NCBI GenBank assembly: GCA_031177985.1
Contig: JAPSJW010000002.1
Span: 503,693-567,692 of the forward strand
Length of the DNA: 64,000 bases
Origin: Microbacteriaceae bacterium
GTDB taxonomy: Bacteria; Actinomycetota; Actinomycetes; Actinomycetales; Microbacteriaceae
Direction: 5' to 3'
Shown: positions 9,502 through 21,946 of the stretch, one piece after another
How the letters are laid out: each line of letters opens with the position of its first letter
How positions within the stretch are numbered: position 1 is the first letter of the stretch
Made by a program: the position numbers and the translations under genes
The notes under the pieces: model-generated
Told to the model about the DNA's origin: nothing
What the model saw: the letters and a program-made list of their open reading frames with translations, nothing else
Databases searched by the model: none

Positions 9502-10127
9502 GCCCGCGTCGTCGAGCGGCTGCGGGCGAACTCCTCGATCGCGTGCCGCAGCCGCTCGGCGGAGGTGAACAGGTGGGCCGTGATGCCGAGGGTCGCGGCT
9601 CCCTCGATGTTCTCCAGGAGGTCGTCCGCGAAGAACGTCTCCTCGGCCGTCGCGCCGTAGGCCGCGAGCACGCGCTCGAACACCTCGGGGTCGGGCTTGC
9701 GAGCGCCGTAGTGCGCCGAGGTGAAGAGGTGCTCACGGCCGAAGACCTCGACCAGCTCGGGGGCGAGGGTCGCGATGTGCTTGCCCAGAAGTGCGCCGTT
9801 GTTGGTCAGCAGCGTCACCCGACCGAGCTCGGCCGCGCGGCGCACCGCGTCGATCGCGGCGGCATCCGGCGTCATCGCCGACCCGCGGATGCGCACCCAC
9901 TCGTGCTCGGGGATCGGCACCCGCATCGCCGCCTGCAGCGCGTCGAGGTACTCCTCCGCGGTGCGGTAGACCCCTGCCTCCGCGGCGAACTCGCCGCGAT
10001 CGTGCCACCAGCGCCGGCGCAGTTCCGCGAGCTCGAGCCCCGTCAGCTCCGTGAGGCCCGCCATGCGCTTGCGCCAGTCGTAGCGGTACAGCACGTCGTC
10101 CATGTCGAAGATGAAGAGCAGGCTCAT
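9498..10127 (-). CDS. HAD-superfamily hydrolase (second of tandem pair)
   Basis: A 209-residue haloacid-dehalogenase-type hydrolase, probably a phosphatase. Motif I FDMDDVLY carries the nucleophile and acid/base Asp pair, motif II is LLTNNG, the motif III lysine lies in GARKPDPEVF, and motif IV is FFADDLLENIEGA. It is clearly paralogous along its whole length to the upstream neighbour (shared Y-D-(W/F)-R-(K/R)-R after motif I, LAPE-(L/V)-VEV, KPDPE). ATG overlaps the neighbour's stop as ATGA, so the two are cotranslated. The substrate is not predictable. Confidence 0.87.
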   Translation of the reverse strand: MSLLFIFDMDDVLYRYDWRKRMAGLTELTGLELAELRRRWWHDRGEFAAEAGVYRTAEEYLDALQAAMRVPIPEHEWVRIRGSAMTPDAAAIDAVRRAAELGRVTLLTNNGALLGKHIATLAPELVEVFGREHLFTSAHYGARKPDPEVFERVLAAYGATAEETFFADDLLENIEGAATLGITAHLFTSAERLRHAIEEFARSRSTTRA

Positions 10128-10756
10128 GCGGTCCTCCCCGCTGCGAAGTCCCGGACAGCGCCGATCATGGCGTCGGTGTCAGGCACGCCGCCGGTCCAGG
10201 TGACGTGGTGTGCGGCGAGTCCGGCGGCGCGCGCGCCTTCCACGTTCTCCGCGTTGTCGTCGAGCAGCAGCGCGTCCTCCGGCGCGACGCCGTAGCGGTC
10301 GGTCGCGCGCCGGAACGTCTCGGGATCGGGCTTGCGGATGCCGAGGGTGCAGCTCAGCAGGATGCGCTCGCCCAGCACCTCGACCACCTCGGGCGCGAGC
10401 TCGGGCAGGGCCGCCCCGAAGGCGGACGGATTGTTGGAGAGCAGCGACACCTCGCCGAGCGTGGCCGCCAGCTCGAGGGCACGGATGCTCTCGTCGATGC
10501 GCGTCATCGCCTCGCGTCTGGCCTGGGTCCACTGCGCGAGATCGAGACGCGCCCCCGTGACCCGGGCGAACTCGTCGAGGTAGCTCTCGGCATCCGGCCA
10601 CTCGCCGCTCTCGGCTCGCCGCTCGTAACCGGCGGCCCACCACCTGCTCGCCAGCCGGTACTGGCTCACGCCGCTCAGGCGGCTGAGCGCCGGCAGGCGC
10701 CGGCGGAAGTCGTACGCGTAGAGGGTCTTGTCGAAGTCGAAGAGATAGAGCACCAC
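10124..10756 (-). CDS. HAD-superfamily hydrolase (first of tandem pair)
   Basis: A 210-residue HAD hydrolase with motif I FDFDKTLYAYDF, motif II SLLSNNPS, motif III in GIRKPDPETF and motif IV LLLDDNAENVEGA. The start is one of two consecutive GTG codons (10756 or 10753) immediately before the conserved LYLFDFDKT; longer upstream frames run into tsaC on the other strand and are rejected. A 16-base inverted repeat lies across this start. Only 36 bases separate it from the divergent tsaC. Confidence 0.85.
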   Translation of the reverse strand: MVLYLFDFDKTLYAYDFRRRLPALSRLSGVSQYRLASRWWAAGYERRAESGEWPDAESYLDEFARVTGARLDLAQWTQARREAMTRIDESIRALELAATLGEVSLLSNNPSAFGAALPELAPEVVEVLGERILLSCTLGIRKPDPETFRRATDRYGVAPEDALLLDDNAENVEGARAAGLAAHHVTWTGGVPDTDAMIGAVRDFAAGRTA

Positions 10757-10763
10757 GGTGCTC
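10748..10763. repeat. Inverted repeat over the HAD gene start
   Basis: GAGCACC, two-base spacer, GGTGCTC: a perfect 7-bp inverted repeat that covers the GTG start of the HAD gene at 10756 and reaches into the divergent promoter gap. It could be an operator, or a start-site hairpin in the HAD mRNA. Confidence 0.45.
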
Positions 10764-10792
10764 CAAGTCTGTCGCACTACGATGAACGCGAC

Positions 10793-11467
10793 ATGTCCTC
10801 CTTCCACGACTGCTCGATCGAGAGCGAGCTGCTCGCCGGAATGCGCTTCGCACGAGGAGCGATCGGGCGCGGTGAGCTCATCGTGATGCCGACCGACACC
10901 GTCTACGGCGTCGCGGCCGACGCCTTCGCGCCCGCGGCGGTGCAGCGGCTGCTCGATGCGAAGGGCCGCGGGCGCTCCAGCCCGCCGCCCGTCCTCATCC
11001 CCGGCATCCCCACCCTCGACGCGCTCGCCGACACCGTTCCGCCTGAGGTGCGCGCGCTGGTGGCCGAGTTCTGGCCCGGCGGCCTCACCGTCATCGTGCA
11101 CGCGCGTCCGACGCTGCAGTGGGATCTGGGGGAGACGCGCGGCACCGTCGCGCTGCGCATGCCGTCCCATCCGATCGCTCGCGAGCTGCTGTCTGAGACA
11201 GGGCCGCTCGCCGTCTCGAGCGCCAACCTCACCGGACAGCCGGCCGCCGCCACGGCGAGCGAGGCACGGGAGATGCTCGGCGAGTCGGTGGCCGTGTACC
11301 TCGAGGCCGGCCCGGTGGGCGACGACTACGACGACGAGGCTCCCGACCGGGGGTCGACGATCGTCGACGCGACGGCGCTGCCGTCGGGGAAGCTGCGGAT
11401 CGTCAGGCAGGGGGTCGTCTCGCGCGCGGAGATCGAGCGCGTCGTCGGGGCCGACAAGTGCGAATAG
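10793..11467 (+). CDS. tsaC: L-threonylcarbamoyladenylate synthase (Sua5/YrdC family)
   Basis: Makes threonylcarbamoyl-AMP from threonine, bicarbonate and ATP, the first step of t6A37 modification of ANN-decoding tRNAs. It is 224 residues. The YrdC signature is clear: MPTDTVYGVAADAF near residues 32-45, KGRGRSSPPPVLI, and the SSANLTGQPA segment. The ATG at 10793 lies 36 bases from the divergent HAD gene, with a weak -10-like TACGAT at 10778-10783, so the mRNA leader would be very short. It overlaps wecA by 10 bases, as in the conserved actinobacterial order prmC-tsaC-wecA. Confidence 0.92.
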   Translation: MSSFHDCSIESELLAGMRFARGAIGRGELIVMPTDTVYGVAADAFAPAAVQRLLDAKGRGRSSPPPVLIPGIPTLDALADTVPPEVRALVAEFWPGGLTVIVHARPTLQWDLGETRGTVALRMPSHPIARELLSETGPLAVSSANLTGQPAAATASEAREMLGESVAVYLEAGPVGDDYDDEAPDRGSTIVDATALPSGKLRIVRQGVVSRAEIERVVGADKCE

Positions 11468-12681
11468 TCTTCTACGGCCTCGTCGTCGGAGTCTCGGCGG
11501 TCGTGACGTTCGGCCTCTCCTGGTTGATCTGGAAGCTCAGCCACCGCTACCGGCTGTACCCGAAGATCCGGGCGCGCGACGTGCACACGAGGCCCACCCC
11601 GCGCCTCGGCGGGGTCGCGATGTTCTTCGGGATGCTCGCCGCCGTCGGCATCGCTTCGTTCCTGCCCCCCTTCGAGAGCGTCTTCGACCAGCACCTGAAG
11701 GTGCTCGCGATCCTCGGCGCCTCCGTGCTCATCGTCGGCACCGGCGTGGCGGACGACATCTGGGATCTCGACTGGATGACGAAGCTCGCGGCGCAGATCG
11801 GCGCAGGCTTCCTGCTGGCCTGGGGCGGAGTGCAGCTGTCGACGCTGCCCATCGGGGGCATCTCGGTGTTCAGTCCCGGCATCTCGCTCGCGGTCACGGT
11901 CGTCGCGGTCGTGCTCGTGATGAACGCCATCAACTTCATCGACGGCCTCGACGGCCTCGTCGCGGGCGTCGCCCTCATCGGCGCGAGCGTCTTCTTCGTC
12001 TACACCTACCTGCTGCAGCGCGACGCGCAGACCCCGTACTTCAACCTCGCCTCGCTCGTCACCGCCGTGCTCATCGGGGCCTGCATCGGCTTCCTGCCGT
12101 GGAACTTCAGGCCGGCGAAGCTCTTCATGGGCGACGCCGGTGCGCTGCTGGTCGGTCTGCTGCTCGCCACCTCGACGATCTCGGTCACGGGACAGGTCGA
12201 CCCGGCCGTCTTCGTGAGCGACCGCTCGGCCCTGTTCCCCGCCTACATCCCGCTCCTGCTGCCGCTCGGCATCCTGGTGCTGCCGCTGCTCGACTTCGGG
12301 CTCGCGGTGCTGCGCCGACTGCGGGCGGGCAAGTCGCCGTTCAGCGCGGACCGGCTGCACCTGCATCACCGGCTGCTCGACATGGGCCACTCGCATCTGC
12401 ACGCCGTGCTCATCTTCTACGCCTGGACCACCGTCGTCTCGGTGGGAGGGCTCTCGTTCCTCTTCCTGCCCTGGCCTCTCGCCGGCGGCCTGACGCTCGC
12501 GGGCCTCATCGTCTGCGCTATCGTCACCCTCGCTCCGCTCGGGCGCCGGAAGGCGGCAGAGACCGCCGCCCAGAAGACCTCGGAGACGGAACTCGACGAG
12601 GAGGCCGCCGCCGCGGACGGCCTCGACGCAGCCTCGACCGGGTCGCTCGCGACCATCCCCTCGGAAGGACCCACTCCATGA
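11458..12681 (+). CDS. wecA: Undecaprenyl-phosphate GlcNAc-1-phosphate transferase family (WecA/MraY-type)
   Basis: Polytopic membrane enzyme that loads a sugar-1-phosphate onto the lipid carrier, starting a cell-envelope polymer such as the arabinogalactan linker or a wall glycan. It is 407 residues with about ten hydrophobic segments. Diagnostic cytoplasmic motifs are DDIWDLDWMTKL, NAINFIDGLDGL, LFMGDAGALL and HLHHRLLDMGHSH. The start is GTG at 11458, overlapping tsaC. A Glu/Ala/Asp-rich cytoplasmic tail follows the last membrane segment. The stop overlaps the atpI start. Confidence 0.93.
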   Translation: MRIVFYGLVVGVSAVVTFGLSWLIWKLSHRYRLYPKIRARDVHTRPTPRLGGVAMFFGMLAAVGIASFLPPFESVFDQHLKVLAILGASVLIVGTGVADDIWDLDWMTKLAAQIGAGFLLAWGGVQLSTLPIGGISVFSPGISLAVTVVAVVLVMNAINFIDGLDGLVAGVALIGASVFFVYTYLLQRDAQTPYFNLASLVTAVLIGACIGFLPWNFRPAKLFMGDAGALLVGLLLATSTISVTGQVDPAVFVSDRSALFPAYIPLLLPLGILVLPLLDFGLAVLRRLRAGKSPFSADRLHLHHRLLDMGHSHLHAVLIFYAWTTVVSVGGLSFLFLPWPLAGGLTLAGLIVCAIVTLAPLGRRKAAETAAQKTSETELDEEAAAADGLDAASTGSLATIPSEGPTP

Positions 12682-13115
12682 GCGTCGCCCCCATCCTGAC
12701 CAGGGCTCTCAGCTGGGGCGGCATCGCCGCCGTCGTCATCGCGATCGTCGGGGGAGGAGTGGGACTGCTCGTGGCGGGCACCCCCGGCCTCGTCGGCGGC
12801 CTGCTCGGGGCGGTCACGAGCGCGGTGTTCCTCGGGCTCACGGCGGCCAGCATCCTCATCGCGGCCCGCGTCACCAAGAACGAGCCGGGGTCGGTGCTGT
12901 TCTTCGGGATCGTGCTCGGCGCCTGGTTCTTCAAGCTCGTGATCTTCGTGCTGCTCGCGATCTGGCTGCGCTCGCAGACCTTCATCGACCCGATGGTCTT
13001 CTTCCTGACGATCGTCGCCTCGGTGCTCGCGAGCCTTATCGCCGACGTCCTCGCGTTCCAGCGCGCACGGGTGCCATACGTCAGCGATCTGGGCGACCGC
13101 GACCCCACGACCTGA
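12678..13115 (+). CDS. atpI: AtpI-like membrane protein preceding the ATP synthase operon
   Basis: A 145-residue protein with four predicted membrane segments (for example IAAVVIAIVGGGVGLLVA and FFKLVIFVLLAIWL). The sequence is weakly conserved, so the assignment rests on topology and position: first gene before atpB and overlapping wecA by 4 bases, where actinobacteria carry an AtpI-type protein thought to help c-ring assembly. The function is inferred rather than read from a motif. Confidence 0.7.
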   Translation: MSVAPILTRALSWGGIAAVVIAIVGGGVGLLVAGTPGLVGGLLGAVTSAVFLGLTAASILIAARVTKNEPGSVLFFGIVLGAWFFKLVIFVLLAIWLRSQTFIDPMVFFLTIVASVLASLIADVLAFQRARVPYVSDLGDRDPTT

Positions 13116-13138
13116 GGCCCCGTCGCAACCGCCCGCGA

Positions 13139-13166
13139 TTCGTCGGCGGTCGTACTCTATTGATAG
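13139..13166 (+). promoter_or_regulatory. Weak candidate promoter for the atp operon
   Basis: TTCGTC (13139-13144), 16-base spacer, TGATAG (13161-13166) in the 114-base gap before atpB. Neither hexamer matches consensus closely. It is listed because a highly expressed operon begins here after the only sizeable gap. Confidence 0.25.
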
Positions 13167-13229
13167 GGTTTCTCCTGCATCCCCCCGTTCTTCGTCGCGC
13201 GCTTCCGCGCCCCGAATCTGGAGACAGCG

Positions 13230-14329
<1,100 letters not shown>

Positions 14330-14363
14330 TCCGCTTCGCGGACTTCTCGATAAGGAGGCCAGG

Positions 14364-14921
14364 ATGCTTCGCGCGATCCTGACTGCTGCCGGCGAGGGGG
14401 AGACCATCAACCCTCTCCTGCCCGCTGACTACGACATCATCTGGTCGCTGGTCTGCTTCGCGATCGTGCTCGTCTTCTTCTGGTGGAAGGTGCTGCCTTC
14501 GCTGAACAAGACGCTCGACGCACGCGCCGAGGCCATCCAGGGCGGCATCGAGAAGGCCGAGAAGGCCCAGGCCGAGGCGGACGCGACCAAGGAGGAGTAC
14601 ACCAAGCTCCTCGCCGAGGCTCGCGCCGAGGCGGCCCGCATCCGCGATCAGGCCCGACAGGACGGCGCGGCGATCCTCGCCGAGCTGAAGGAGAACGCGA
14701 ACGCCGAGGCCGCACGCATCGTCGCCAACGCTCAGGTGCAGATCGAGGCGGAGCGCCAGGCGGCGCTCGTCGAGCTCCGCTCCGAGGTCGGCACGCTCGC
14801 GATCGACCTCGCGTCGGGTGTCATCGGCGAGTCGCTCACCGACGACAAGCGCGCCACCGCGCTCGTCGACCGCTTCCTGGCCGACCTCGAGGCGGACGAG
14901 AAGGCGAAGGCGGGTCGCTAG
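14364..14921 (+). CDS. atpF: ATP synthase Fo subunit b
   Basis: Peripheral stalk subunit, 185 residues: one N-terminal membrane helix ([21 protein letters not shown]) followed by a long charged coiled coil rich in Ala/Glu/Lys that binds F1 through the delta subunit. A strong AAGGAGG precedes the ATG at 14364. Its stop codon shares one base with the atpH GTG start. Confidence 0.95.
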   Translation: MLRAILTAAGEGETINPLLPADYDIIWSLVCFAIVLVFFWWKVLPSLNKTLDARAEAIQGGIEKAEKAQAEADATKEEYTKLLAEARAEAARIRDQARQDGAAILAELKENANAEAARIVANAQVQIEAERQAALVELRSEVGTLAIDLASGVIGESLTDDKRATALVDRFLADLEADEKAKAGR

Positions 14922-15715
14922 TGGGCTCTGCGACGAGAGGCGCCCTCGACAAGGGCCGCGCGGCGCTCGCGTCGACGTCCGGCGCGACCGCGCTGACGAT
15001 CGGCGAGCAGCTGTTCACCGCCAGCCGCGTGATCAGCGGCTCGCGTCAGCTGCGCTCGATCCTCGTCGACCCCTCGACCGAGGACGCCGACAAGGCGACG
15101 ATCATCCGCAACCTGTTCGGAACGCAGGACGAGCGCGTGCAGGACCTGCTGGTCTCGCTCGCGCAGGAGCGGTGGTCCTCGCCCGACGACTTCGTCACGG
15201 GCATCGAGGAGCTCGCCATCCGCGCGACGGCGCTCTCCGCGGGCAAGGACCTGTCGATCGAGCGCGAGCTCTTCACCTTCGCCGCCGCGGTCTCCTCCGA
15301 CTCCGACCTCGAGCTCGCGGTCGGCAGCAAGCTGGGGGATCCGGCGGGCAAGCTCGCGCTGGTCCAGCGCCTGCTCGAGGGCAAGGCGTCGCCCCAGACC
15401 CTCGCGATCCTCGGGCACCTCGTGCAGCGCCCCGGCGAACGCCGCATCGGCGAGCACATCCGCTATGCGGCGCGTATCGTCGCCGACGAGGCGCAGCTCT
15501 CCGTGGCGACAGTGACGAGCGCTGCACCCCTCGACGACGCGCAGCTCGACAAGCTCGCTGCGGCTCTCGGCCGCAGCAACGGACGCGGCGTCAGCATCAA
15601 CCAGGTCGTGGACCCGTCGGTGCTCGGCGGCATCCGCGTGCAGATCGGCGACGAGGTCATCGACGGCACCGTCGCGACGCGTCTCGACCAACTCAAGCTC
15701 CAGCTCGTCGGCTGA
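14921..15715 (+). CDS. atpH: ATP synthase F1 subunit delta
   Basis: Connects the peripheral stalk to the top of F1. It is 264 residues, longer than the roughly 180 of E. coli delta but close to other actinobacterial forms. The C-terminal OSCP motif is visible as [23 protein letters not shown]. The start is GTG overlapping the last base of atpF, giving tight coupling. The frame is open upstream through atpF, but that extension is a shadow. Confidence 0.93.
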   Translation: MGSATRGALDKGRAALASTSGATALTIGEQLFTASRVISGSRQLRSILVDPSTEDADKATIIRNLFGTQDERVQDLLVSLAQERWSSPDDFVTGIEELAIRATALSAGKDLSIERELFTFAAAVSSDSDLELAVGSKLGDPAGKLALVQRLLEGKASPQTLAILGHLVQRPGERRIGEHIRYAARIVADEAQLSVATVTSAAPLDDAQLDKLAAALGRSNGRGVSINQVVDPSVLGGIRVQIGDEVIDGTVATRLDQLKLQLVG

Positions 15716-15744
15716 CGGCACTCCTCCCTACTAAGGAACACACC

Positions 15745-17382
15745 ATGGCAGAACTGACCATCAGCCCGGATGAGATCCGGAGCGCCCTGAAGGACTTCGT
15801 CAAGTCCTACGAGCCGGGCAAGGCCACCGCGCAGGAGGTCGGCACGGTCGTCGACGCCGGTGACGGCATCGCGCACGTCGAGGGTCTTCCCGGCGTCATG
15901 GCCAACGAGCTCATCCGCTTCGCGGACGGCACCCTCGGCCTCGCCCTCAACCTCGAGGAGAGCCAGATCGGTGTCGTCGTGCTCGGCGAGTTCGCCGGCA
16001 TCGAGGAGGGCATGGAGGTCACCCGCACCGGCGAGGTCCTCTCCGTGCCCGTCGGCGAGGGCTACCTCGGCCGCGTCGTCGACCCGCTCGGCAACCCGAT
16101 CGACGGTCTCGGCGAGATCGCCTCGGAGGAGCGCCGCGCTCTCGAGCTCCAGGCCCCCGGCGTCATGCAGCGCAAGAGCGTGCACGAGCCGCTGCAGACC
16201 GGCATCAAGGCCATCGACGCGATGATCCCGATCGGACGCGGTCAGCGTCAGCTGATCATCGGCGACCGCCAGACCGGCAAGACGGCCATCGCGATCGACA
16301 CGATCATCAACCAGAAGGCCAACTGGGAGTCGGGCGACCCGACGAAGCAGGTGCGCTGCATCTACGTCGCGATCGGCCAGAAGGGCTCGACCATCGCGGG
16401 CGTCAAGGGCGCTCTCGAGGAGGCCGGGGCGATGGAGTACACCACCATCGTCGCGGCTCCGGCATCTGACCCCGCGGGCTTCAAGTACCTCGCGCCGTAC
16501 ACCGGCTCCGCCATCGGCCAGCACTGGATGTACGCGGGCAAGCACGTCCTGATCATCTTCGACGACCTGTCGAAGCAGGCCGAGGCCTACCGCGCCGTCT
16601 CGCTGCTGCTGCGCCGTCCGCCGGGCCGTGAGGCCTACCCGGGCGATGTCTTCTACCTGCACTCCCGTCTGCTCGAGCGCTGCGCGAAGCTCTCCGACGA
16701 GCTGGGCGCAGGCTCGATGACCGGTCTGCCGATCATCGAGACGAAGGCCAACGACGTCTCGGCGTACATCCCGACCAACGTGATCTCGATCACCGACGGC
16801 CAGATCTTCCTCCAGTCCGACCTCTTCAACTCGAACCAGCGTCCCGCGGTCGACGTGGGCATCTCGGTGTCCCGGGTCGGCGGCGACGCGCAGGTCAAGT
16901 CGATCAAGAAGGTCTCCGGAACGCTGAAGCTCGAGCTCGCGCAGTACCGCTCGCTCGAGGCCTTCGCGATGTTCGCCTCCGACCTCGACGCGGCCAGCCG
17001 TCGTCAGCTCGCTCGCGGCGCCCGCCTCACCGAGCTGCTGCGTCAGCCGCAGTACTCGCCGTACCCGGTGGAGGAGCAGGTCGTCGCGATCTGGGCCGGC
17101 ACCAACGGCAAGCTCGACGAGGTCCCCGTCGAGGACGTCCTGCGCTTCGAGCGCGAGCTGCTCGACTACCTCGCCCGCAACACCGAGGTGCTCAACCGCC
17201 TGCGTGAGACCAACGTGCTCGACGACGACACCGTCGCCCAGCTCGGCGAGTCCATCGACAAGTTCAAGCTCGAGTTCCAGACCGGCGAGGGCAAGCCGCT
17301 CGCGTCGGCCGGTCGCGAGGAGTTCGAGGAGATGGCCGCCGAGGACGTCAACCAGGAGAAGATCGTCAAGTCGCGTCGCTGA
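15745..17382 (+). CDS. atpA: ATP synthase F1 subunit alpha
   Basis: Non-catalytic nucleotide-binding subunit of F1, 545 residues. Walker A GDRQTGKT is at 173-180, and the [11 protein letters not shown] and [14 protein letters not shown] signatures of the alpha family are intact. The ATG at 15745 follows TAAGGAAC. It lies between atpH and atpG in the canonical BEFHAGDC order. Confidence 0.98.
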   Translation: MAELTISPDEIRSALKDFVKSYEPGKATAQEVGTVVDAGDGIAHVEGLPGVMANELIRFADGTLGLALNLEESQIGVVVLGEFAGIEEGMEVTRTGEVLSVPVGEGYLGRVVDPLGNPIDGLGEIASEERRALELQAPGVMQRKSVHEPLQTGIKAIDAMIPIGRGQRQLIIGDRQTGKTAIAIDTIINQKANWESGDPTKQVRCIYVAIGQKGSTIAGVKGALEEAGAMEYTTIVAAPASDPAGFKYLAPYTGSAIGQHWMYAGKHVLIIFDDLSKQAEAYRAVSLLLRRPPGREAYPGDVFYLHSRLLERCAKLSDELGAGSMTGLPIIETKANDVSAYIPTNVISITDGQIFLQSDLFNSNQRPAVDVGISVSRVGGDAQVKSIKKVSGTLKLELAQYRSLEAFAMFASDLDAASRRQLARGARLTELLRQPQYSPYPVEEQVVAIWAGTNGKLDEVPVEDVLRFERELLDYLARNTEVLNRLRETNVLDDDTVAQLGESIDKFKLEFQTGEGKPLASAGREEFEEMAAEDVNQEKIVKSRR

Positions 17383-17418
17383 CGCCAGACGGACTTCTAA
17401 CGACAGGAAAGCAACGAC

Positions 17419-19799
<2,381 letters not shown>

Positions 19800-19801
19800 C
19801 C

Positions 19802-20062
19802 ATGGCCGAATTGCGCGTCAGTGTCGTCTCGGCCGACCAGGAGGTCTGGTCGGGGACGGCCGCGCAGATCACCGCACGCACGACGGAGGGCGAGATCGGC
19901 ATCCTGCCTGGGCATGAGCCGATCCTCGCCATCCTCGGCGCCGGTGAGGTGCGGGTGAAGACCGAGGGAGAGCGCTGGATCACGGCGAACGCCGAGGACG
20001 GCTTCCTCTCCGTGGCGAACGACGTCGTGACGGTCGTCGCCCGCTACGCCGCCCTCGCCTAG
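19802..20062 (+). CDS. atpC: ATP synthase F1 subunit epsilon, short form
   Basis: Rotor foot subunit, only 86 residues. The N-terminal beta-sandwich is complete (LRVSVVSADQEVWSG through the GEIGILPGHEPILA motif to GFLSVANDVVTVVA), but the C-terminal two-helix domain, which in other bacteria inhibits ATP hydrolysis, is absent. The stop is followed at once by the next gene, with no leftover helical sequence. Short epsilon subunits are, as I recall, found in related actinobacteria. Confidence 0.95.
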   Translation: MAELRVSVVSADQEVWSGTAAQITARTTEGEIGILPGHEPILAILGAGEVRVKTEGERWITANAEDGFLSVANDVVTVVARYAALA

Positions 20063-20066
20063 TCCC

Positions 20067-20588
20067 GTGCTCGTCGCGATGGCCGGGCTGCCCGGCGCAG
20101 GCAAGAGCACGATCGCGGAGGTCGTGGGCAACCGACTCGGCTTCCCGGTGGTGTCGGTCGACCCGATCGAGTCGGCGATCCTGGCCGCAGGGATCGGCGC
20201 CGATCAGCCCACCGGGCTCGCCGCCTACCTGGTGGCCGAGACGATCGCCGAGGCGGTGCTCGCCAACGGCCAGAGCATCATCGTCGACGCGGTGAACGCC
20301 GTCGACCCCGCCCGCGAGCAGTGGGTGGCGCTCGCGCAGAAGCACGGCGCCGCCCTGAAGTTCATCGAGGTGGTCTGCAGCGACACCGAGCTGCACCGCA
20401 AGCGGATCGAGGCGAGGTACCGCAACCTGCCGCACATCGCCGAGCCCGAGTGGCACCAGGTCGAGCAGAGCCTCGACGAGTACGCGGAGTGGAGCGGCTC
20501 CAGCGCCGCCGTCTCCCGGGTGACCCTCGACTCGGTCGAGCCGCTCGGCTCGAACGTCGAGCAGGCGATCGCCTTCCTGCAGAGCTGA
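20067..20588 (+). CDS. P-loop kinase-like protein (AAA_33 type)
   Basis: A 173-residue small-molecule-kinase-like ATPase. Walker A GLPGAGKS is at about residues 7-14, with a possible second acidic strand at SIIVDAVNAVD and an Arg-rich lid (ELHRKRIEARYRNLP). The fold resembles shikimate/adenylyl-sulfate kinases and zeta-like proteins, but no motif fixes a substrate. The start is GTG 4 bases after the atpC stop, so it may be expressed with the atp operon. It overlaps yaaA by one base. Confidence 0.75.
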   Translation: MLVAMAGLPGAGKSTIAEVVGNRLGFPVVSVDPIESAILAAGIGADQPTGLAAYLVAETIAEAVLANGQSIIVDAVNAVDPAREQWVALAQKHGAALKFIEVVCSDTELHRKRIEARYRNLPHIAEPEWHQVEQSLDEYAEWSGSSAAVSRVTLDSVEPLGSNVEQAIAFLQS

Positions 20589-21328
20589 TGCTGCTGCTCC
20601 TGCCGCCCTCCGAGACCAAACGGGACGGCGGGGCGGAGGGGTCGCGCCTGGACCTCGCCGCGCTGTCCTATCCGCAGCTCACCGGGCCGCGCCGGAAGGC
20701 CCTCGCCTCGCTTCGGGCGCTGTCGCGCAACCTCAGCGCGGCGGCGGCGGGGCTGAAGCTGGGCCCCTCTCAGCGGTTCGAGCTCGACCGCAACCGCGCG
20801 CTCGGCTCCTCGCCGCTGCTGCCGGCGCTCGACCGGTACACGGGCGTGCTCTACGACGGGCTGGACGCCGCGACCCTCGACGCGGGCGCTCGGGAGTTCG
20901 CGAACGCTCATGTCGCCATCCACTCGGCCCTGTTCGGTCTCCTGGGCGGTCTCGACCCCATCCCCGCCTACCGGCTCTCGCACGACTCGCGCCTGCCGGG
21001 GCTCAGGCTGAAGGCGCACTGGGCCGCGCCGATCACGGCGGTGCTGCAGCAGGTGCGGCCGCTCATCGTCGACGCCCGCTCGGAGGGATATGCGGCGCTG
21101 GGTCCGGCGCCGAAGGGAAGCGTGTTCCTGCGTGTCGTGACCGGCACCGCCGACGGCACCACTCGCGCTCTCAACCACTTCAACAAGAAGGCGAAGGGCG
21201 AGTTCGCCCGCGCCGTGCTCGAGGACCGGGTGGACGCCGCCGACGTCGATGAGCTGGTCGCCTGGGCGCAGAGCCGCGGAATCGTGCTGCGGCCCGGAAA
21301 GCCGGGAGAGCTCGAGCTGGTGGTCTGA
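20588..21328 (+). CDS. yaaA: YaaA-family peroxide stress protein (DUF328)
   Basis: A 246-residue member of the YaaA family, which in E. coli lowers free iron and DNA damage during peroxide stress. Family signatures are the N-terminal LLPPSETKRDG, SALFGLLGGLDPIPAYRLS and the Lys-rich NHFNKKAKGEFAR near the C-terminus. The ATG overlaps the previous stop by one base. Convergent with tag, only 15 bases away. Confidence 0.87.
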   Translation: MLLLLPPSETKRDGGAEGSRLDLAALSYPQLTGPRRKALASLRALSRNLSAAAAGLKLGPSQRFELDRNRALGSSPLLPALDRYTGVLYDGLDAATLDAGAREFANAHVAIHSALFGLLGGLDPIPAYRLSHDSRLPGLRLKAHWAAPITAVLQQVRPLIVDARSEGYAALGPAPKGSVFLRVVTGTADGTTRALNHFNKKAKGEFARAVLEDRVDAADVDELVAWAQSRGIVLRPGKPGELELVV

Positions 21329-21343
21329 CAAAGGCCGGCGCCG

Positions 21344-21946
21344 TCACGCCGCGGCGACGGCCGCCGCGCGCCAGCAGCCCTCGACGTGGTCGTCGACCAT
21401 GCCGCCCGACTGCATCAGGGCGTACATGGTGGTCGGGCCGACGAAGCGGAAGCCCCTCCTCCGCAGCTCCTTGCTGAGGGCCGTCGACTCAGGGGTCACC
21501 GCCGGGATGTCGCCGAGGGCCGCCGGGCGAGCACTGCGCGGCGGGGGAGCGAAGCTCCAGACCAGCTCGTCGAGAGCGCCCGCGGCGTCTCGGACCAGCT
21601 CGAGCGCCACTCGTGCGTTGGCGATCGTCGCCTCGACCTTGGCACGATTGCGGATGATCCGATCGTCTGCCAGGAGACGCTCGACGTCGGTCGCTTCCAG
21701 GTTCGCGACGGCCGGGATGTCGAACCCGAGGAAGACCTCCCGGAACGCCGGGCGTCGTCGCAGGATGGAGATCCAGGACAGCCCCGCCTGGAAGCCCTCG
21801 AGACTCAGCTTCTCGAAGATCGCCCGGTCGCCGTGCAGCGGCACGCCCCACTCCTCGTCGTGGTAGCGCTGGTACTCGGCGTCCCGCCCCACCCACGCGC
21901 AGCGGAGCCTGCCGTCGTCGCCCTCGACCACGGATCGCGGGATCAC
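21344..21946 (-). CDS. tag: DNA-3-methyladenine glycosylase I
   Basis: Base-excision enzyme removing 3-methyladenine, 200 residues. The zinc snap is complete: Cys in LRCAWVG, His in YHDEEWGVP, and His and Cys in DDHVEGCW near the C-terminus. The LSLEGFQAGLSW and FVGPTTMYALMQSGG motifs are typical. I chose the GTG at 21946, which overlaps the ogt stop as GTGA, over the much longer open frame upstream. It forms a two-gene repair operon with ogt. Confidence 0.94.
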   Translation of the reverse strand: MIPRSVVEGDDGRLRCAWVGRDAEYQRYHDEEWGVPLHGDRAIFEKLSLEGFQAGLSWISILRRRPAFREVFLGFDIPAVANLEATDVERLLADDRIIRNRAKVEATIANARVALELVRDAAGALDELVWSFAPPPRSARPAALGDIPAVTPESTALSKELRRRGFRFVGPTTMYALMQSGGMVDDHVEGCWRAAAVAAA

